A DNA stretch of 64,000 nucleotides from Rhinolophus ferrumequinum (Eukaryota; Chordata; Mammalia; Chiroptera; Rhinolophidae): the NCBI RefSeq assembly GCF_004115265.2, contig NC_046305.1, positions 39,590,187-39,654,186 of the forward strand, given 5' to 3'. The translations under genes and the position numbers were made by a program. Shown one piece after another: positions 34,766 to 45,205 of this stretch (position 1 is the stretch's first letter; each line of letters begins with the position of its first letter). The notes under the pieces were generated by a model, which saw nothing but the letters and a program-made list of their open reading frames with translations, searched no databases and was not told where the DNA came from.

Positions 34766-36605
34766 TACAACTCTAGAGCTCTCAATGTGTATAGACTACA
34801 GTCTATCAAAAACAAAATACAAGTGTTCCACGGAGCTTAAAACTCAAAAGCCAGACAGTGCCTTATGCTTTTCATGTGGTCTAATGGCTATATATCTATG
34901 GGCTATTTTTATTTTCTCCCCTACAGACCAAGTTCCATGGGAAGGAAAGCTATTTGCTCAGTTAACCTAACCCTCATTATTTTTATTTCCTTTTGCAATT
35001 CTCAGATTCAAAAGTCACCACCACCAACCCCGCAACCTTCATCAAAAAAGAGGGCTACGGTCATTGCTTCTGTGAAATAACCCATTAAAATCCTGCTTGA
35101 TTTTGAAATAGTTTTTGCTATGTGAGTTTTTACTGCTCCTCCTTTCTTTTTCCACACATTATGTTCTTGCTAGCTTCAAAGTGTGGAGGCCAATTTAAAT
35201 TCCTTTTCAGGTTGAGGCTGCACCCACTCTTCACCATGTACTGAATATTTTTTATTTTTTATTTTTACTCATTTTCAGGATTGAAAATTCTGAAAACACG
35301 TGTTATTAAGCTACTCCGTGCAATTGAAACTATGCTACGTCCTGGACTAACCAAAGAGATAGCATTGCTACCCTATAGAAACTGTAAATATCTGAGAGCA
35401 ATCTCTGTATCTCTAATCGAAAAGATATCCCTACAGAAGTAAGTACAAACAGATTCACCTATACTCTGGAAGGTCAAACGCGCAGTCTGTCCAAACCATT
35501 GCGTTGCTAGTGGAATCACTGCTTTCCATTTTAAATGGAAGCTAAACTCTACTGGTACATAAGTTGTTTGGAAATGAGAATGTGCCCTTTCCTGTTTATT
35601 CCAGAGGCAGCAGTTTTATGAGTTCTGCTGTAACACTATATTTTTGCAAGGGACAATTATGACCATAAAGGGAATTGTGTGGTAAAGACTACAGAATCTG
35701 CCGTTAGGCAAGAAGATGACCTTTTTACTCAGCTGGCTTGCCAAGTTTGAGCAGGTTCTTAGCATTTGGGAGAGATTTATGGTCACTAAAGGAAGCCTAA
35801 CTGCCAACCATAAGACTGAAAGTCCTTATTTCGTAAAAAAAAAAAAAAAAATCTATGTGCAAAGAGTAACAACTTGTGATTCATATAAGTTCAAAAATTC
35901 TATTTACTAGCACTTTTCTCCTGAGCATTGAGTCTTAAAGGGCTTCTTCTCCTCTATACTCCATGCATGCCCCTCCACTCAAGGCTATTTCCTCCATTAA
36001 ATTCCTCAAGAGTACACTCATTTAGTTATTGTCTACATACACACTTGGAAAAGTTAAATTTGCAAGAGCAGAATTTCCCAGGAGACAGCTCTACTTTAGG
36101 CCAGAAGGAACAGGACTAGGAAGTTTCCAAGTCTGCTTACCAAGAAGCTCTTGGAGACGCATTATAAATAACTTAGTTCATCCTGATAATCAGGAAGAAA
36201 GAACATTGGGGAACCAGTCCAGGTGACGGAAGAGCCTGTATTATTCATCCTTCTGGCCTAAAGGTGGCATCGATTATGTTGGCAATAAACATAGTGGATC
36301 ATGTTGCTAATGGAACAGGTTAAATAGCATTAAAAAGACAACAAAATTAAGATCCCAGTTAAAGTAATTTCCAAAATAATAAAATAATAAATCATTTAAA
36401 TATTAAAAATATATAATTAATTAAAATGGGTACATTTAAAGATAATCTTGGAATGACAAATATTTTAGAAGTAACAGTTATACATTAAAAAAGAAAATCT
36501 TATTAGACACTAAAGGTTTCCAATGACTATTTTTTCTTAAAGTATGAAGACTACCTTTAAAAATGTTTATGGCAAATATAAATGTATAAAAAGTCTACAA
36601 AACAA
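34766..36605. other. No gene seen; unassigned sequence
   Basis: Open frames of 60-72 codons in this stretch have no recognisable products. A poly(A) run lies at about 35,836-35,853. Confidence 0.5.
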
Positions 36606-36607
36606 TA

Positions 36608-36914
36608 CAGAGGGTGCAAAAAAATACACATTTTAAGAAAGGAAAAAACTGTATTAAAATTGTAATAATATATACCGATAACAAAAGATGAATACAAGTC
36701 ACATCTGACTTCTGCAATTACAAGAGGTGCTCAAAGTGATGCTATTTGTTGTTACGTGTAACCCAACTGATCCTAATATAGCAGTTTTGGTTGGTTTTTA
36801 TCAGAAGTCTGATTTAATAGCATCAGTGTCCAGACACTTCTGATTATGGTGAACTACTGCTTGAGCAACGTTGACTGAAGTGTTCACTTGTATACATTGT
36901 TTTGGCACTCCTGG
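36608..36914. mobile_element. TA-type MITE with CAGAGGGTGC termini, copy B, with an internal foreign segment
   Basis: Ends read CAGAGGGTGCAAAAAAATAC and GGCACTCCTGG, flanked by TA at 36,606-36,607 and 36,915-36,916. Both halves align with copy A at 15,730. About 80 bp at 36,738-36,819 has no counterpart in copy A and is an inverted match to 37,467-37,574. Confidence 0.8.
36738..36819. repeat. Inverted copy of 37,467-37,574 inside the MITE
   Basis: Reading the reverse complement of 37,467-37,574 gives the same words in the same order: 'gtgatgctatttg', 'aactgatcctaatatagcag', 'ttttggtt', 'ttttatcagaagtctgattt'. About 22 bp present at 37.5 kb is missing here, between two TTTGTT words. Confidence 0.85.
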
Positions 36915-37184
36915 TATTTTAAAAGAGACAAATAGTGTAGCCAAATAATAGACAAAGCATATAACCAAATCCTCCATGTTGAATTGGGCCCTAATTCAAC
37001 ATATGGTGTGTTTATAAGACAAGGAAAATTTGCACTCACAGACACATAGAGTAGATGGCCGTTAAAGAAGGAGGCAGAGATTGTGTTAATGTTGCCAGAA
37101 GCCAAGAAATTCATGATGTACCAGACACTGGAAGAGGCAAGAAAGGTTCCTACCCTTGAGGCATCTCAAGGGAGGATGGCATTT

Positions 37185-37300
37185 CCAACACTAGATTTTG
37201 GATTTCTGTCCTTCAGATTTGTGAAAGAATAAATTTCTGTTGTTTTAAGTTACCCAGTTTTGGTAATTTGTTATAGCAGCTCTAGGAGAATAACACACCA
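37185..37300 (+). repeat. LTR-end relic, ERVL-MaLR type
   Basis: 'tttgtgaaagaataaatttc', 'tgttgttttaagttacccag' and 'gttatagcagctctaggag' fit the end of a MaLR-type LTR. It is an old fragment. Confidence 0.55.
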
Positions 37301-37466
37301 AGCAAACAACATACAAACAAATACAAATGGTCAATAAATGTTAAAGGTCTGTTTAAGCAAATTTTTAATGAATTATTGGGCATTTTTAATTTTGCCTCTA
37401 TCTTTGCCGCCATATATCCTATTCTTCACAGACAAGCCAGAATCTTCTATTTAAAAAGTACATTAG

Positions 37467-37625
37467 ATTAAATCAGACTTCTGATAAAAGCTAACCAAAA
37501 CTGCTATATTAGGATCAGTTTGGTTACAAGTAACAACAAACCCAAATATCAGAGGCTTAAACAAATAGCATCACTTAAGAGGGGAATAAAGGTACGTAGG
37601 TCAGGAACTCAACGTGTCAGAAAGG
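37467..37625. repeat. Old repeat fragment; likely source of the inverted copy in the MITE
   Basis: 'ggttacaagtaacaacaaac' and 'atcagaggcttaaacaaat' recall an old mammalian repeat ('ttacaagtaacagaaaccca'), name not assigned. Confidence 0.45.
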
Positions 37626-37789
37626 ACTCACTGTCCTGTGATATCTAGTATTATTTAAAGTCTAAAAACCATTGATTCACATATTTTTATCTGGCGTTTT
37701 AGTTGTTTAAAGTTGGGGGTATTAAATTTGGTCCTTGTTACTTCATCATAACACATAGCCTAAGTCCTGAAAGATAGAGATTTTTCAGT

Positions 37790-38130
37790 TGTGATATGGC
37801 ATTATGTTCTTTTTCCATAATTTCCATGTCTCTACTGAGCTTCTCCATTTGTTTATTCTTTCCATTTTTTTGTTATAAATCTTTTAATATATTTATTATA
37901 ATTCCTTTAAAGTCCTTTTCAGCTAATTTCTACATCTGGCACATTAATAGTACTTTTGTTGACTTTTTTTTTTTCATGATAATCATGAAAATTATGGGTT
38001 ACTTTTTTCTGCTTCTCTGCATGAGCTAGTAATTTTTAATTGTATCCCAAATATTTGAGTTGTCTTGTATACACTCTGGATTGTGTTACCTCCTCTCTAT
38101 TGAATTTTGTTCTGGATGGCAGTTAAAGTC
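37790..38130 (-). repeat. Old L1 fragment, reverse orientation
   Basis: 'tcttttaatatatttattat', 'ctaatttctacatctggcac', 'gcatgagctagtaatttt' and 'gatggcagttaaagtc' are reverse-strand old L1 wording. Confidence 0.6.
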
Positions 38131-38279
38131 TCCTATCCACTTATTTATTGATTAACTGATCTGTTGGAGTTTGTTACTGACTTAATATACACTCCTTTGG
38201 TGATTATATGTGTGACAAATACATTTTCCACTCTGTGACTTCCCTTAATATTCTCTTAATACACTGCTATCAAATCCAC

Positions 38280-39700
38280 CATGACCAAGTAGAACTTATC
38301 CCAGGAATGTAAGTTTGGATCAGAATTTGAAAATCAACTTAATTTATCATACTAACAAACTAAAGAAGAAAAATCATATGTTTTAATGGATGCAGAAGAA
38401 ATGCTTGATGGAATTCAGTGTTCATTAATGATGTGGAATAAATCTCAACAATCTGACAATTCAAGAGAACTTCCTTAACTTGATTAATGGCATGGCCAAA
38501 AAACCAGCCAACCAACCAAACAAACAGACAAACAAACAAACCTTATAGCTAACAGCACTCTCAACAGTGGAATAAAGAATGTTTCTCCCTGTGACCAGTA
38601 ACAAGTCAAGGATTTCTTCTCCTGTGTCTCCTACATTTAAAAATTGGGCAAAAGTTTCACACAAACACTTCACTGAAGAGAATATATGGATGACAAATAT
38701 GCATGTGAAAAGATGTTCAACATCATTAGTCATTAGGAGAATGCAAATGAAACTCACAATGAAATACCACTACCCACATATTAAAATGGCTAAAATGAAA
38801 AATAAATTTGATAATATGTAGTCCGGGTAAGGATGCTGAGTCACCTTAATTGTGGGAATGCAAAGTGTTGTTACTTTTCTAAACAGCTTAATAGTTTCTA
38901 ATAAGGTTAAACTACCGTGTTTTCCTGAAAATAAGACCTAGCTGGACAATCAGCTCTAATGCGTCTTTCAGAGCAAAAATTAACATACGACTTGGTCTTA
39001 TTTTACCATAAGACCAGCTCTTACATAATATAATATAATGTAATGTAATGTAATGTGATGCGATATAATACTGGGTCTTATATTAATTTTTGCTCCAAAA
39101 GATGCATTAGAGTTAATTGTCCAGCTAGGTCTTATTTTCAGGGAAACAGGATAATACTTACCCTGAAATCATATAATCATCACCCTCTGGTATTTAACCA
39201 AGAGGGAAAAAATATGCCCATACAAGAAGATGTTTGCAAACATTTACAGTGGCTTTCTTATAATCAATAAAAAACTGAAAATACACATCTCAAATGCTAC
39301 TCATAATAGATAAATAACTGTGGTACATACATAAAATGAAATACTGCTCAGCAATGAAAAGTAATGAAGAACTGCTATGTGCAACAACTTGAATGAATCT
39401 CAAATACATTATACTAAGGGAAAGAAAACAGGCGCAAAAGCTACATACCGTAGCCTATAGATGATTCTCTTTATATGACATTTTGGAAAAAGCAAAGTCA
39501 TAAGGAAAGGAAACACAGGTAAGTGTTTGGCAGGGACAGGGGGAGTGGGAAGAGATTGATCAGAAAGTACATAGAGGGGATTTTGTTTGGGAGGGTGATG
39601 GAGATGTCTTATATCTTAATTGTGGTGATAGCTGCAGAATTGTATGCATTTGTCAAAACTCAAAGAACTATACACCTAAAAAGGTGAATTATATTGTATG
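38280..39700 (+). mobile_element. Old L1, ORF2 3' part and 3' UTR, interrupted by a MITE
   Basis: RT-region relics ('catgaccaagtagaacttat', 'tttaatggatgcagaagaaa') are followed by the C-terminal ORF2 region ('catcattagtcattaggaga', 'aatgaaataccactacccac') and a 3' UTR ending 'caaagaactatacacctaaa'. The element is decayed. The palindromic MITE at 38,915-39,150 splits it between 'aaggttaaac' and 'atacttacc'. (CAAA)n-like sequence lies near 38,508-38,541. Confidence 0.8.
38915..39150. mobile_element. Palindromic (foldback) MITE, copy 2, nested in L1
   Basis: The same family as 8,357-8,613: CCGTGTTTTCCTGAAAATAA at the left, 'aatcagctctaatgcgtctt', 'agagcaaaaattaaca', and the inverted partner on the right ending TTATTTTCAGGGAAACAGG. 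TA precedes it at 38,913-38,914 and occurs just after its right end. The centre again holds a 5-bp repeat (TAATA/TAATG)n at about 39,026-39,062. Confidence 0.88.
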
Positions 39701-39704
39701 AAAT

Positions 39705-39860
39705 TGTCTAGTTATCTATTTGCCTAACAAAGTATCCCAAAACTTAGATGCTGAAAACAACCAACATTTATTATCTCATGATTTCTGTGAGTCAGAAATC
39801 AAGGCTCACTCAGTTTGGCTGGCTGCCTCTGGCACAAAGTCTCTCATGATGAATCACTTT
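39705..39860 (+). repeat. Old interspersed repeat fragment
   Basis: 'caacatttattatctcatga', 'tttctgtgagtcagaaatca' and 'tttggctggctgcctctggc' are familiar mammalian repeat wording, name not assigned. Confidence 0.5.
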
Positions 39861-39864
39861 GTAT

Positions 39865-40080
39865 CAAGTGCAGAGTAATTTGCATACAGCATTTTATTTA
39901 ATCTTCACAATAATCTCATGAGCAAGGCATTACAATCTACATTTTACACAGAGGGAAATTGAGGCATACAGAGCTTAGATGGTATTCCCAAGGTGGTACA
40001 ACTGGTGAACAGAGGAGCTGAAATTAAAAACAAAATCTGTTTAACTCCTAAACCCAATTCTCTTTTAATTTGGCATCCCT
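39865..40080 (-). repeat. MIR SINE, reverse orientation
   Basis: 'gcattttatttaatcttcac', 'aataatctcatgagcaaggc', 'attttacacagagggaaatt' and 'gaggcatacagagctt' are reverse MIR. Confidence 0.9.
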
Positions 40081-41500
40081 ATCTGAAATATCACTAAAAA
40101 ATTTGTTCAGTTATTTAGACATACTTATTTGATAAATATAATTTATTGGTCTGATTCCATTTTCACAAAATTATACGAAGGAGGGAGTTATAAATGTAAG
40201 CAAAGATTTAGGTAAAAAGCTGTACATCGAGATATCACTCAACAACCAACAGAAAAATAACCAGCTTAAAACTCTAAAGTAGGCAAATAGTTAAAAATAT
40301 TATGAAATATAAGGGTATTCTCAACTATTAATAACATGGAAAGCGTTCACCGACTATATAATCTTAAGTGTTTCTAAGTACTAAGAAGATGACACAGTAG
40401 TACCATCGTCAAGTTATAACTTTAATCTCTTTTTCCTATGCACTGCATTCACAAAATTCTATTCAACATCTGAATTTCTTCTTTTTTTTTTTTAATGTTG
40501 TTGTCTGATTCTAAAGTTCACCTGGTTCCAGGTCAGTATAGCAAAATATGTCCCTCTTCTTTCCCAAAAGATGATTTCAATAACAGAACAAATATAAATA
40601 TAAAAACACTCCATAGTTTTAATGGAAAACAAGAAGAAATCATCCTCTGATGAAGACTGACGAAGAATTTGACAATATAAAGAAGGTTGCACTGGTTTAA
40701 GGACAAAACCTTGGAGCACCAATAAACACGCGATCTCATCAGGCAAAGTAGGACAATTTCTGAATAAAAGGTACTTGCCTGTAGGGAGCCTTGACTCAAA
40801 GTCTAGATTCGTCACTACAGGGTGGAATGAGAATAAGCCAAGAAGTATTCAATAAGGTCATTCCTTCAAGACAAGTTCAGTATTCCATGTGCCTGGCTGT
40901 AATGTTTCCCAGGAAACACTGTGAAATTATCTCATGAAATAATGTAGAATGTTTTCCCTGATAGAGTTCAAGAACAGACTTTGCAGCCAGAGAAAGTTAA
41001 GGGAGTTCTTCAGGTAACTTTAGCTGGGCGTATTTACACCCTAGAAGGAGCAGAACCTACAAAGCTAGTTCCTTTAGTTCCAGAAATCTGGTTGTTAAAC
41101 CTTCACCAGAACAACACATAGAGACGCAACAGAGGCTGGAAAAACGCAGGGTTTTCTTTTTCTATACTTTTTAAGCTGAGCACATTGCCATTGCATATTC
41201 TGTTGGCAAAAAAAGGAGGATAAGATGGTAGAAAAATAGAAGCAACTAATATAAGGATAGATGTAATTTTAATTCTCAGAAATGAGCAACCTCATTGCTA
41301 AGATAATTTTGAATCTCTACAGAAAGAATAACTTGACGAACAAATAGTACTTAAAATGGAATTAGTAATCTGTAAAGATATACCTATTTTTTTTACACAG
41401 TATAGTACAAAATAAGAATAATGTAAAATTATAAAGAAAATTTAAAAGACATGGAGGTAAATCTCAAAGATCAATATGTATCAAACAGAAATTTTGCAAG
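40081..41500. other. No gene seen; unassigned sequence
   Basis: A 107-codon minus frame at 40,492-40,815 and an overlapping 88-codon frame show no motif. Confidence 0.45.
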
Positions 41501-42110
41501 CACTATCAGTACTCTACAATTAAAGAATAGAAATAATGGAAGAAAGGGTCAAATACTTAACATAGAAAAATGTTCCCTTCGAGACACATATCTAGGATAG
41601 ATCTTTGTGAAATATCAAAAATCAAAGGAGAAAGAGAAATTCTTATCATATTCAGGATAACAAAAATAAATTACTTACATTAGAGTGAGAATCAGACTGG
41701 AAATACACAACACTACTGAAGAGTGGGAAATGGACACATTTTTAAATATGGATGGACATGTATTTTGGGGGTCAATTTGACAGTTTCCACAAAACTGTAA
41801 ATGGGCATATCCATTGAGGAATCTGTTGATTATCCTGGTGTCAGTACTCCACAAATGTTGGCCCTGATATACAAGGAGATATGTTAAAAAAAATTGCCAT
41901 ACCATGGACAGTAGCAAAAATTAGAGTCAGCCTAGAGGTTTATCACTTAAGAATAATTAAATAGGTTTTAATATTTTCATATGATGGAAATCTATGTGGG
42001 CCATTGAAATAAGTTATATCTGAATGTACAGATATGGATGGCTTCTAGTCCCTATTGAGGGGCAAATTGCAGAACAAAGATAGCATTTCTATATTCAGAG
42101 GAAGTGCAGA
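41500..42110 (+). repeat. Old L1 or HAL1 fragment
   Basis: 'tttgacagtttccacaaaac', 'tatccattgaggaatctgtt', 'gtagcaaaaattagagtcag' and 'gaataattaaataggtttta' match old LINE ORF2 3' wording. Confidence 0.6.
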
Positions 42111-42559
42111 GAATACATAAGAAATTAGCAAAGAAGAGAGGAAAATGGAGATAGGAACTTCCACTCTTTATTTTATACATTTGTTTAATATTTACTTTTC
42201 TTACAAAGAGTAAGCCCTTCTCTTGTAATTTCTTAAAAGTTTCACTAGACTACATTCATGAATAAAGGCTATATTTCCAAGCATTAGAATTTCCAAAAAT
42301 GCTGGGGAAAATATAATAATAAAGAAGAGCCTATATCTTTATGAATCACAATTTTCATATTCAGGCAGAAATCATAACATTTGACAAATAAGACTATATA
42401 AAAGCTAAGACAAAAACTACAAAACAGCTCCCCCCACACTAAAAAAAAGAAAAGAAAAGAAAAAGTAAAGTTGTATGGATGACAAATAAGGGAAGCTAAA
42501 AGACAAAAAAACTGAAGGGACAAAAACACGTAACTTGGATAAAAAGTATTAATTATATT

Positions 42560-42708
42560 TATATAGAACATTTAAAAACACAAAATAGAAGAAAGGGAGT
42601 TTAAATAGCTTGTCTAAAACTATATAGCTAAGAAAGCAGAGCTATGACAAGGTCAGAATTGTCCTCAGGCAGCATCAGTGCAGGGCTCATAGCCTGACCA
42701 CCTTGCTG
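42560..42708 (-). repeat. MIR SINE, reverse orientation
   Basis: 'taaatagcttgtctaaaact', 'atatagctaagaaagcagag' then 'gtgcagggctcatagcctga' fit the reverse MIR 5' end. Confidence 0.6.
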
Positions 42709-42800
42709 CCCACTGATAACTGGCGAGTGCTGGCCGCCCGGGCAGGTCAGGGCAATGAGCACGACACAACCAGCCTCCAGGCCCTCCTGATGGATGTTTG
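42709..42800 (+). other. GC-rich, CpG-containing patch with coding-like reading
   Basis: About 80 bp is far richer in G, C and CpG than its surroundings. One frame reads TDNWRVLAARAGQGN then EHDTTSLQALLMDV before a stop, a pattern loosely like a death-domain helix pair. Too short to assign. It may be a fragment captured from a coding exon or a chance reading. Confidence 0.3.
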
Positions 42801-43205
42801 AGTCAGTGCAGAATTTCTGGACAGAAATTCGTCAAATGATTTAAATGCCTTAAAAAATGTGCTTATCCTTTGATCGTGCAATCTCACATGTAGACATTTA
42901 CTCTAAGACTATAAGCAGGTGAGTATTCAAAACAGTCTTATCAGTGACTACAATTGTGAACTACCACTTCAGTATCCAACAATAATGGCTTGATTAACAT
43001 AACATAAATAGATACAAATTTAGATAGAGAGACATCCACATAGAGACATAGAAATTCATTACACTCTTACATATGTTAAGAGGTGGGAATACGGTGTCCT
43101 TTATATGCCTCCATTTATGAAAGAAATAAGGTATATATACATAGAAATGTGTCTGAAAACATAGTAGATTCACTCCAGAAAAATTTATTAAGTATCTAGT
43201 AATGA
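42801..43205 (+). repeat. Old L1 or HAL1 fragment
   Basis: 'ttgatcgtgcaatctcacat', 'agtatccaacaataatggct' and 'tgattaacataacataaata' fit LINE ORF2 3' wording. Confidence 0.55.
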
Positions 43206-43214
43206 AGGGTAGCA

Positions 43215-43325
43215 TTGGATAGCGGTCACGAGCTCACACATGGCAGAGAGGTAGCCTGAGTGAATCCTGAGTCTGCCACTTACTGGCTGTACGGACCTGG
43301 CAAATTATGTGTGCTCTCTCAGTGG
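43215..43325 (+). repeat. MIR SINE
   Basis: 'gaatcctgagtctgccactt', 'actggctgtacggacctggc' is MIR core. Confidence 0.8.
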
Positions 43326-43408
43326 AAAGGAGAGCTATGGAGAAAGATGCAATGGGGTCAGAAGAATAGAGGGTGTTGGGGTGGGGATTGTAGTTCAGTT
43401 GGAATGGT

Positions 43409-43820
43409 TGTGGGGACAGAGCCCCAAAAAGCAGTTTCCAGGCTCTCGGCCTCACATAGAAAGGTGCTGGCTCAGGTAGTAAATGGCCATCAACTGTGAT
43501 CAAGTGGCCATCAGCTGTGGCTAGTTGGCCGTCAGCTGTAACCAGTGAGCCATTGGGCAATAATATAACTGCCGTGGCTACGCTAGCAAAAAAAGGGGGG
43601 AGCTAGCAAGAAGATGGTGGCTGAGCCTGCAAGCGGCACAGTGAGGGTTGAGAACTGTGTGGCTCCTGTTTCCTGTGTCTCCAACCCAGCCACCAGCGAG
43701 AATATAGTGGTGTGACTCCCCTACCTATGGCTCTGTGGGTGTTCCTTTTTGGCCTCACCATGTCCTGCGTTCTTATGTGGGGAGTGGGACCAGAGACCCT
43801 GCCGGGCGCCCCACACGACA
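43409..43820 (+). mobile_element. Solo LTR of an endogenous retrovirus-like element
   Basis: 412 bp beginning TGTGGGGACAGAGCCCC and ending CCCCACACGACA, so with the TG...CA ends of an LTR. It is flanked by a perfect 5-bp duplication ATGGT at 43,404-43,408 and 43,821-43,825. Four 21-bp tandem units lie at 43,484-43,567 in the upstream part (U3-like). It looks whole as a solo LTR, and no internal region is present. The family is likely gammaretrovirus- or class I-like, which I cannot confirm. The 5-bp duplication is perfect, suggesting a fairly recent fossil. Confidence 0.8.
43484..43567. repeat. 21-bp tandem repeat in the solo LTR, four units
   Basis: Units start at 43,484, 43,505, 43,526 and 43,547. 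The first three share TGGCC(A/G)TCA(A/G)CTGT; the fourth is degenerate. Confidence 0.9.
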
Positions 43821-43825
43821 ATGGT

Positions 43826-44035
43826 TATGGGAAGTCTCTCTAAGGTCTTAAAAAAGAAAAACAAGACAACAAAAAAATAACTCCAAGAAGGGAGGAAGTA
43901 GAGAGGAAGTGCCCCAGATATCCAGGGAATAGAATTTCAAGCAGAGGGAACTGGGAATGCAAAAACCTGACGTTGGGAAGTGTGGGGGATGTTCCAGAAG
44001 GAGGAGGAGTCCAGGGTAGCCATAGCAGCATGAAT
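43826..44035 (+). repeat. Old unassigned repeat that received the solo LTR
   Basis: 'gaagtctctctaaggtctta', 'atttcaagcagagggaactg' and 'ggatgttccagaaggagga' continue the old repeat wording after the LTR. Confidence 0.45.
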
Positions 44036-44039
44036 TACT

Positions 44040-45055
44040 CCCAACTGTTCATAGTGGAATTCATAGACACTAGTTTTCTCTTCATACTTGCAATACATTC
44101 ATACTGGATGAATTTTTTGTAATTAGCATGAAAGTACTTTTACAATGGAAAAGAGCAAAATATTTACATTTGGAAAAAAAGAAAATAAAACATTACTCTC
44201 TGTTTTATTGCTCTCTCCATTAAGTATTATAAGTGTTCAGCTTCTTAAAAAGGTACGCTCATATTTTCCGAGCAAACTTCAAAGCCTTCTGCTCATTCAG
44301 GCTCTCCTGAGAGGGCTTAGCAGTGAGAAGTGTGTGCTTATGATTCTTTTGGGCCAGAGCTGTTTTAGTACTTCGCCCTTCACCTTGCCTCCACCCTTGC
44401 ACCTTGTTTGATTACAAACCATTCTTAACTTTAAAGGACTTTTAAAATTGGCATTTCCCTCATGTGCCCCAAATAATGAGCATATATTTTAAAAGTAGAA
44501 AATGAATTTGATAAAATATTTTGCTTGGCTAGAAATGTTTTCAATAGTTCATTAACTGCAAAATAATTCCCTACTGAATGCCAGAGATCCTGTGCAAGAT
44601 GTTGCCTGGAGCTAAATAATATGTGTTCACCTTTTAATCACACTGACAGAGGGGAAATGGAAAGCAAGTCTACCGGTATTCAACATGCAGTCTTTATTTT
44701 AATGGAGAAGAGATGAAGTGTGAATAGTACAAAGTATCAGATAATTGAAAAAATGTTTATGGTTTTGCTGGGGGTGAGTATAGTTTTACTATATAGGTAT
44801 TTCCAATAATCTTACAATTCACACTCATTGAAATCATGAAACCACATTCTAAAAACCTGATGCAACCTGGCAGTCTCTTTTTTATTCCTCTTGTCTGTTT
44901 CTGCCTGATCTTCAAGCTCGTGATTGACAGCATCCTTCCTTCCCAGACTATATATTTAGGATTTGCAAGAGCCATGGCTTAAAAATATATTTAGCTTCCT
45001 TTTGCTCCATCTTTGCAATCAGGTTAGTTCACAACTTTACAAGAACGACATGGAC
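44040..45055. other. No gene seen; unassigned sequence
   Basis: Frames of 72-88 codons occur without recognisable products. Confidence 0.45.
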
Positions 45056-45059
45056 ACTA

Positions 45060-45205
45060 GACATTGTTTACTGAACTGTTGTACAACTCTAACTTCACAG
45101 CTGCATTGTGAGCAAGTTGAGGGCAGGAAATAGTGTCATATTTACATTTTTGTCTTGAGAAGCTAGCATAATGCTTGGCAGGTGATAATTGTCTAATGTT
45201 TTGGG
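45060..45205 (+). repeat. L2 LINE 3' end
   Basis: 'gtgagcaagttgagggcagg', 'aaatagtgtcatatttacat' and 'agcataatgcttggcaggtg' follow the L2 3' terminus. Confidence 0.7.

Noticed and set aside
43234-43560. 108-codon minus-strand frame with repeated residues
   Set aside because: The repeated residues are the 21-bp tandem units of the solo LTR read in reverse; it is not a protein-coding gene.
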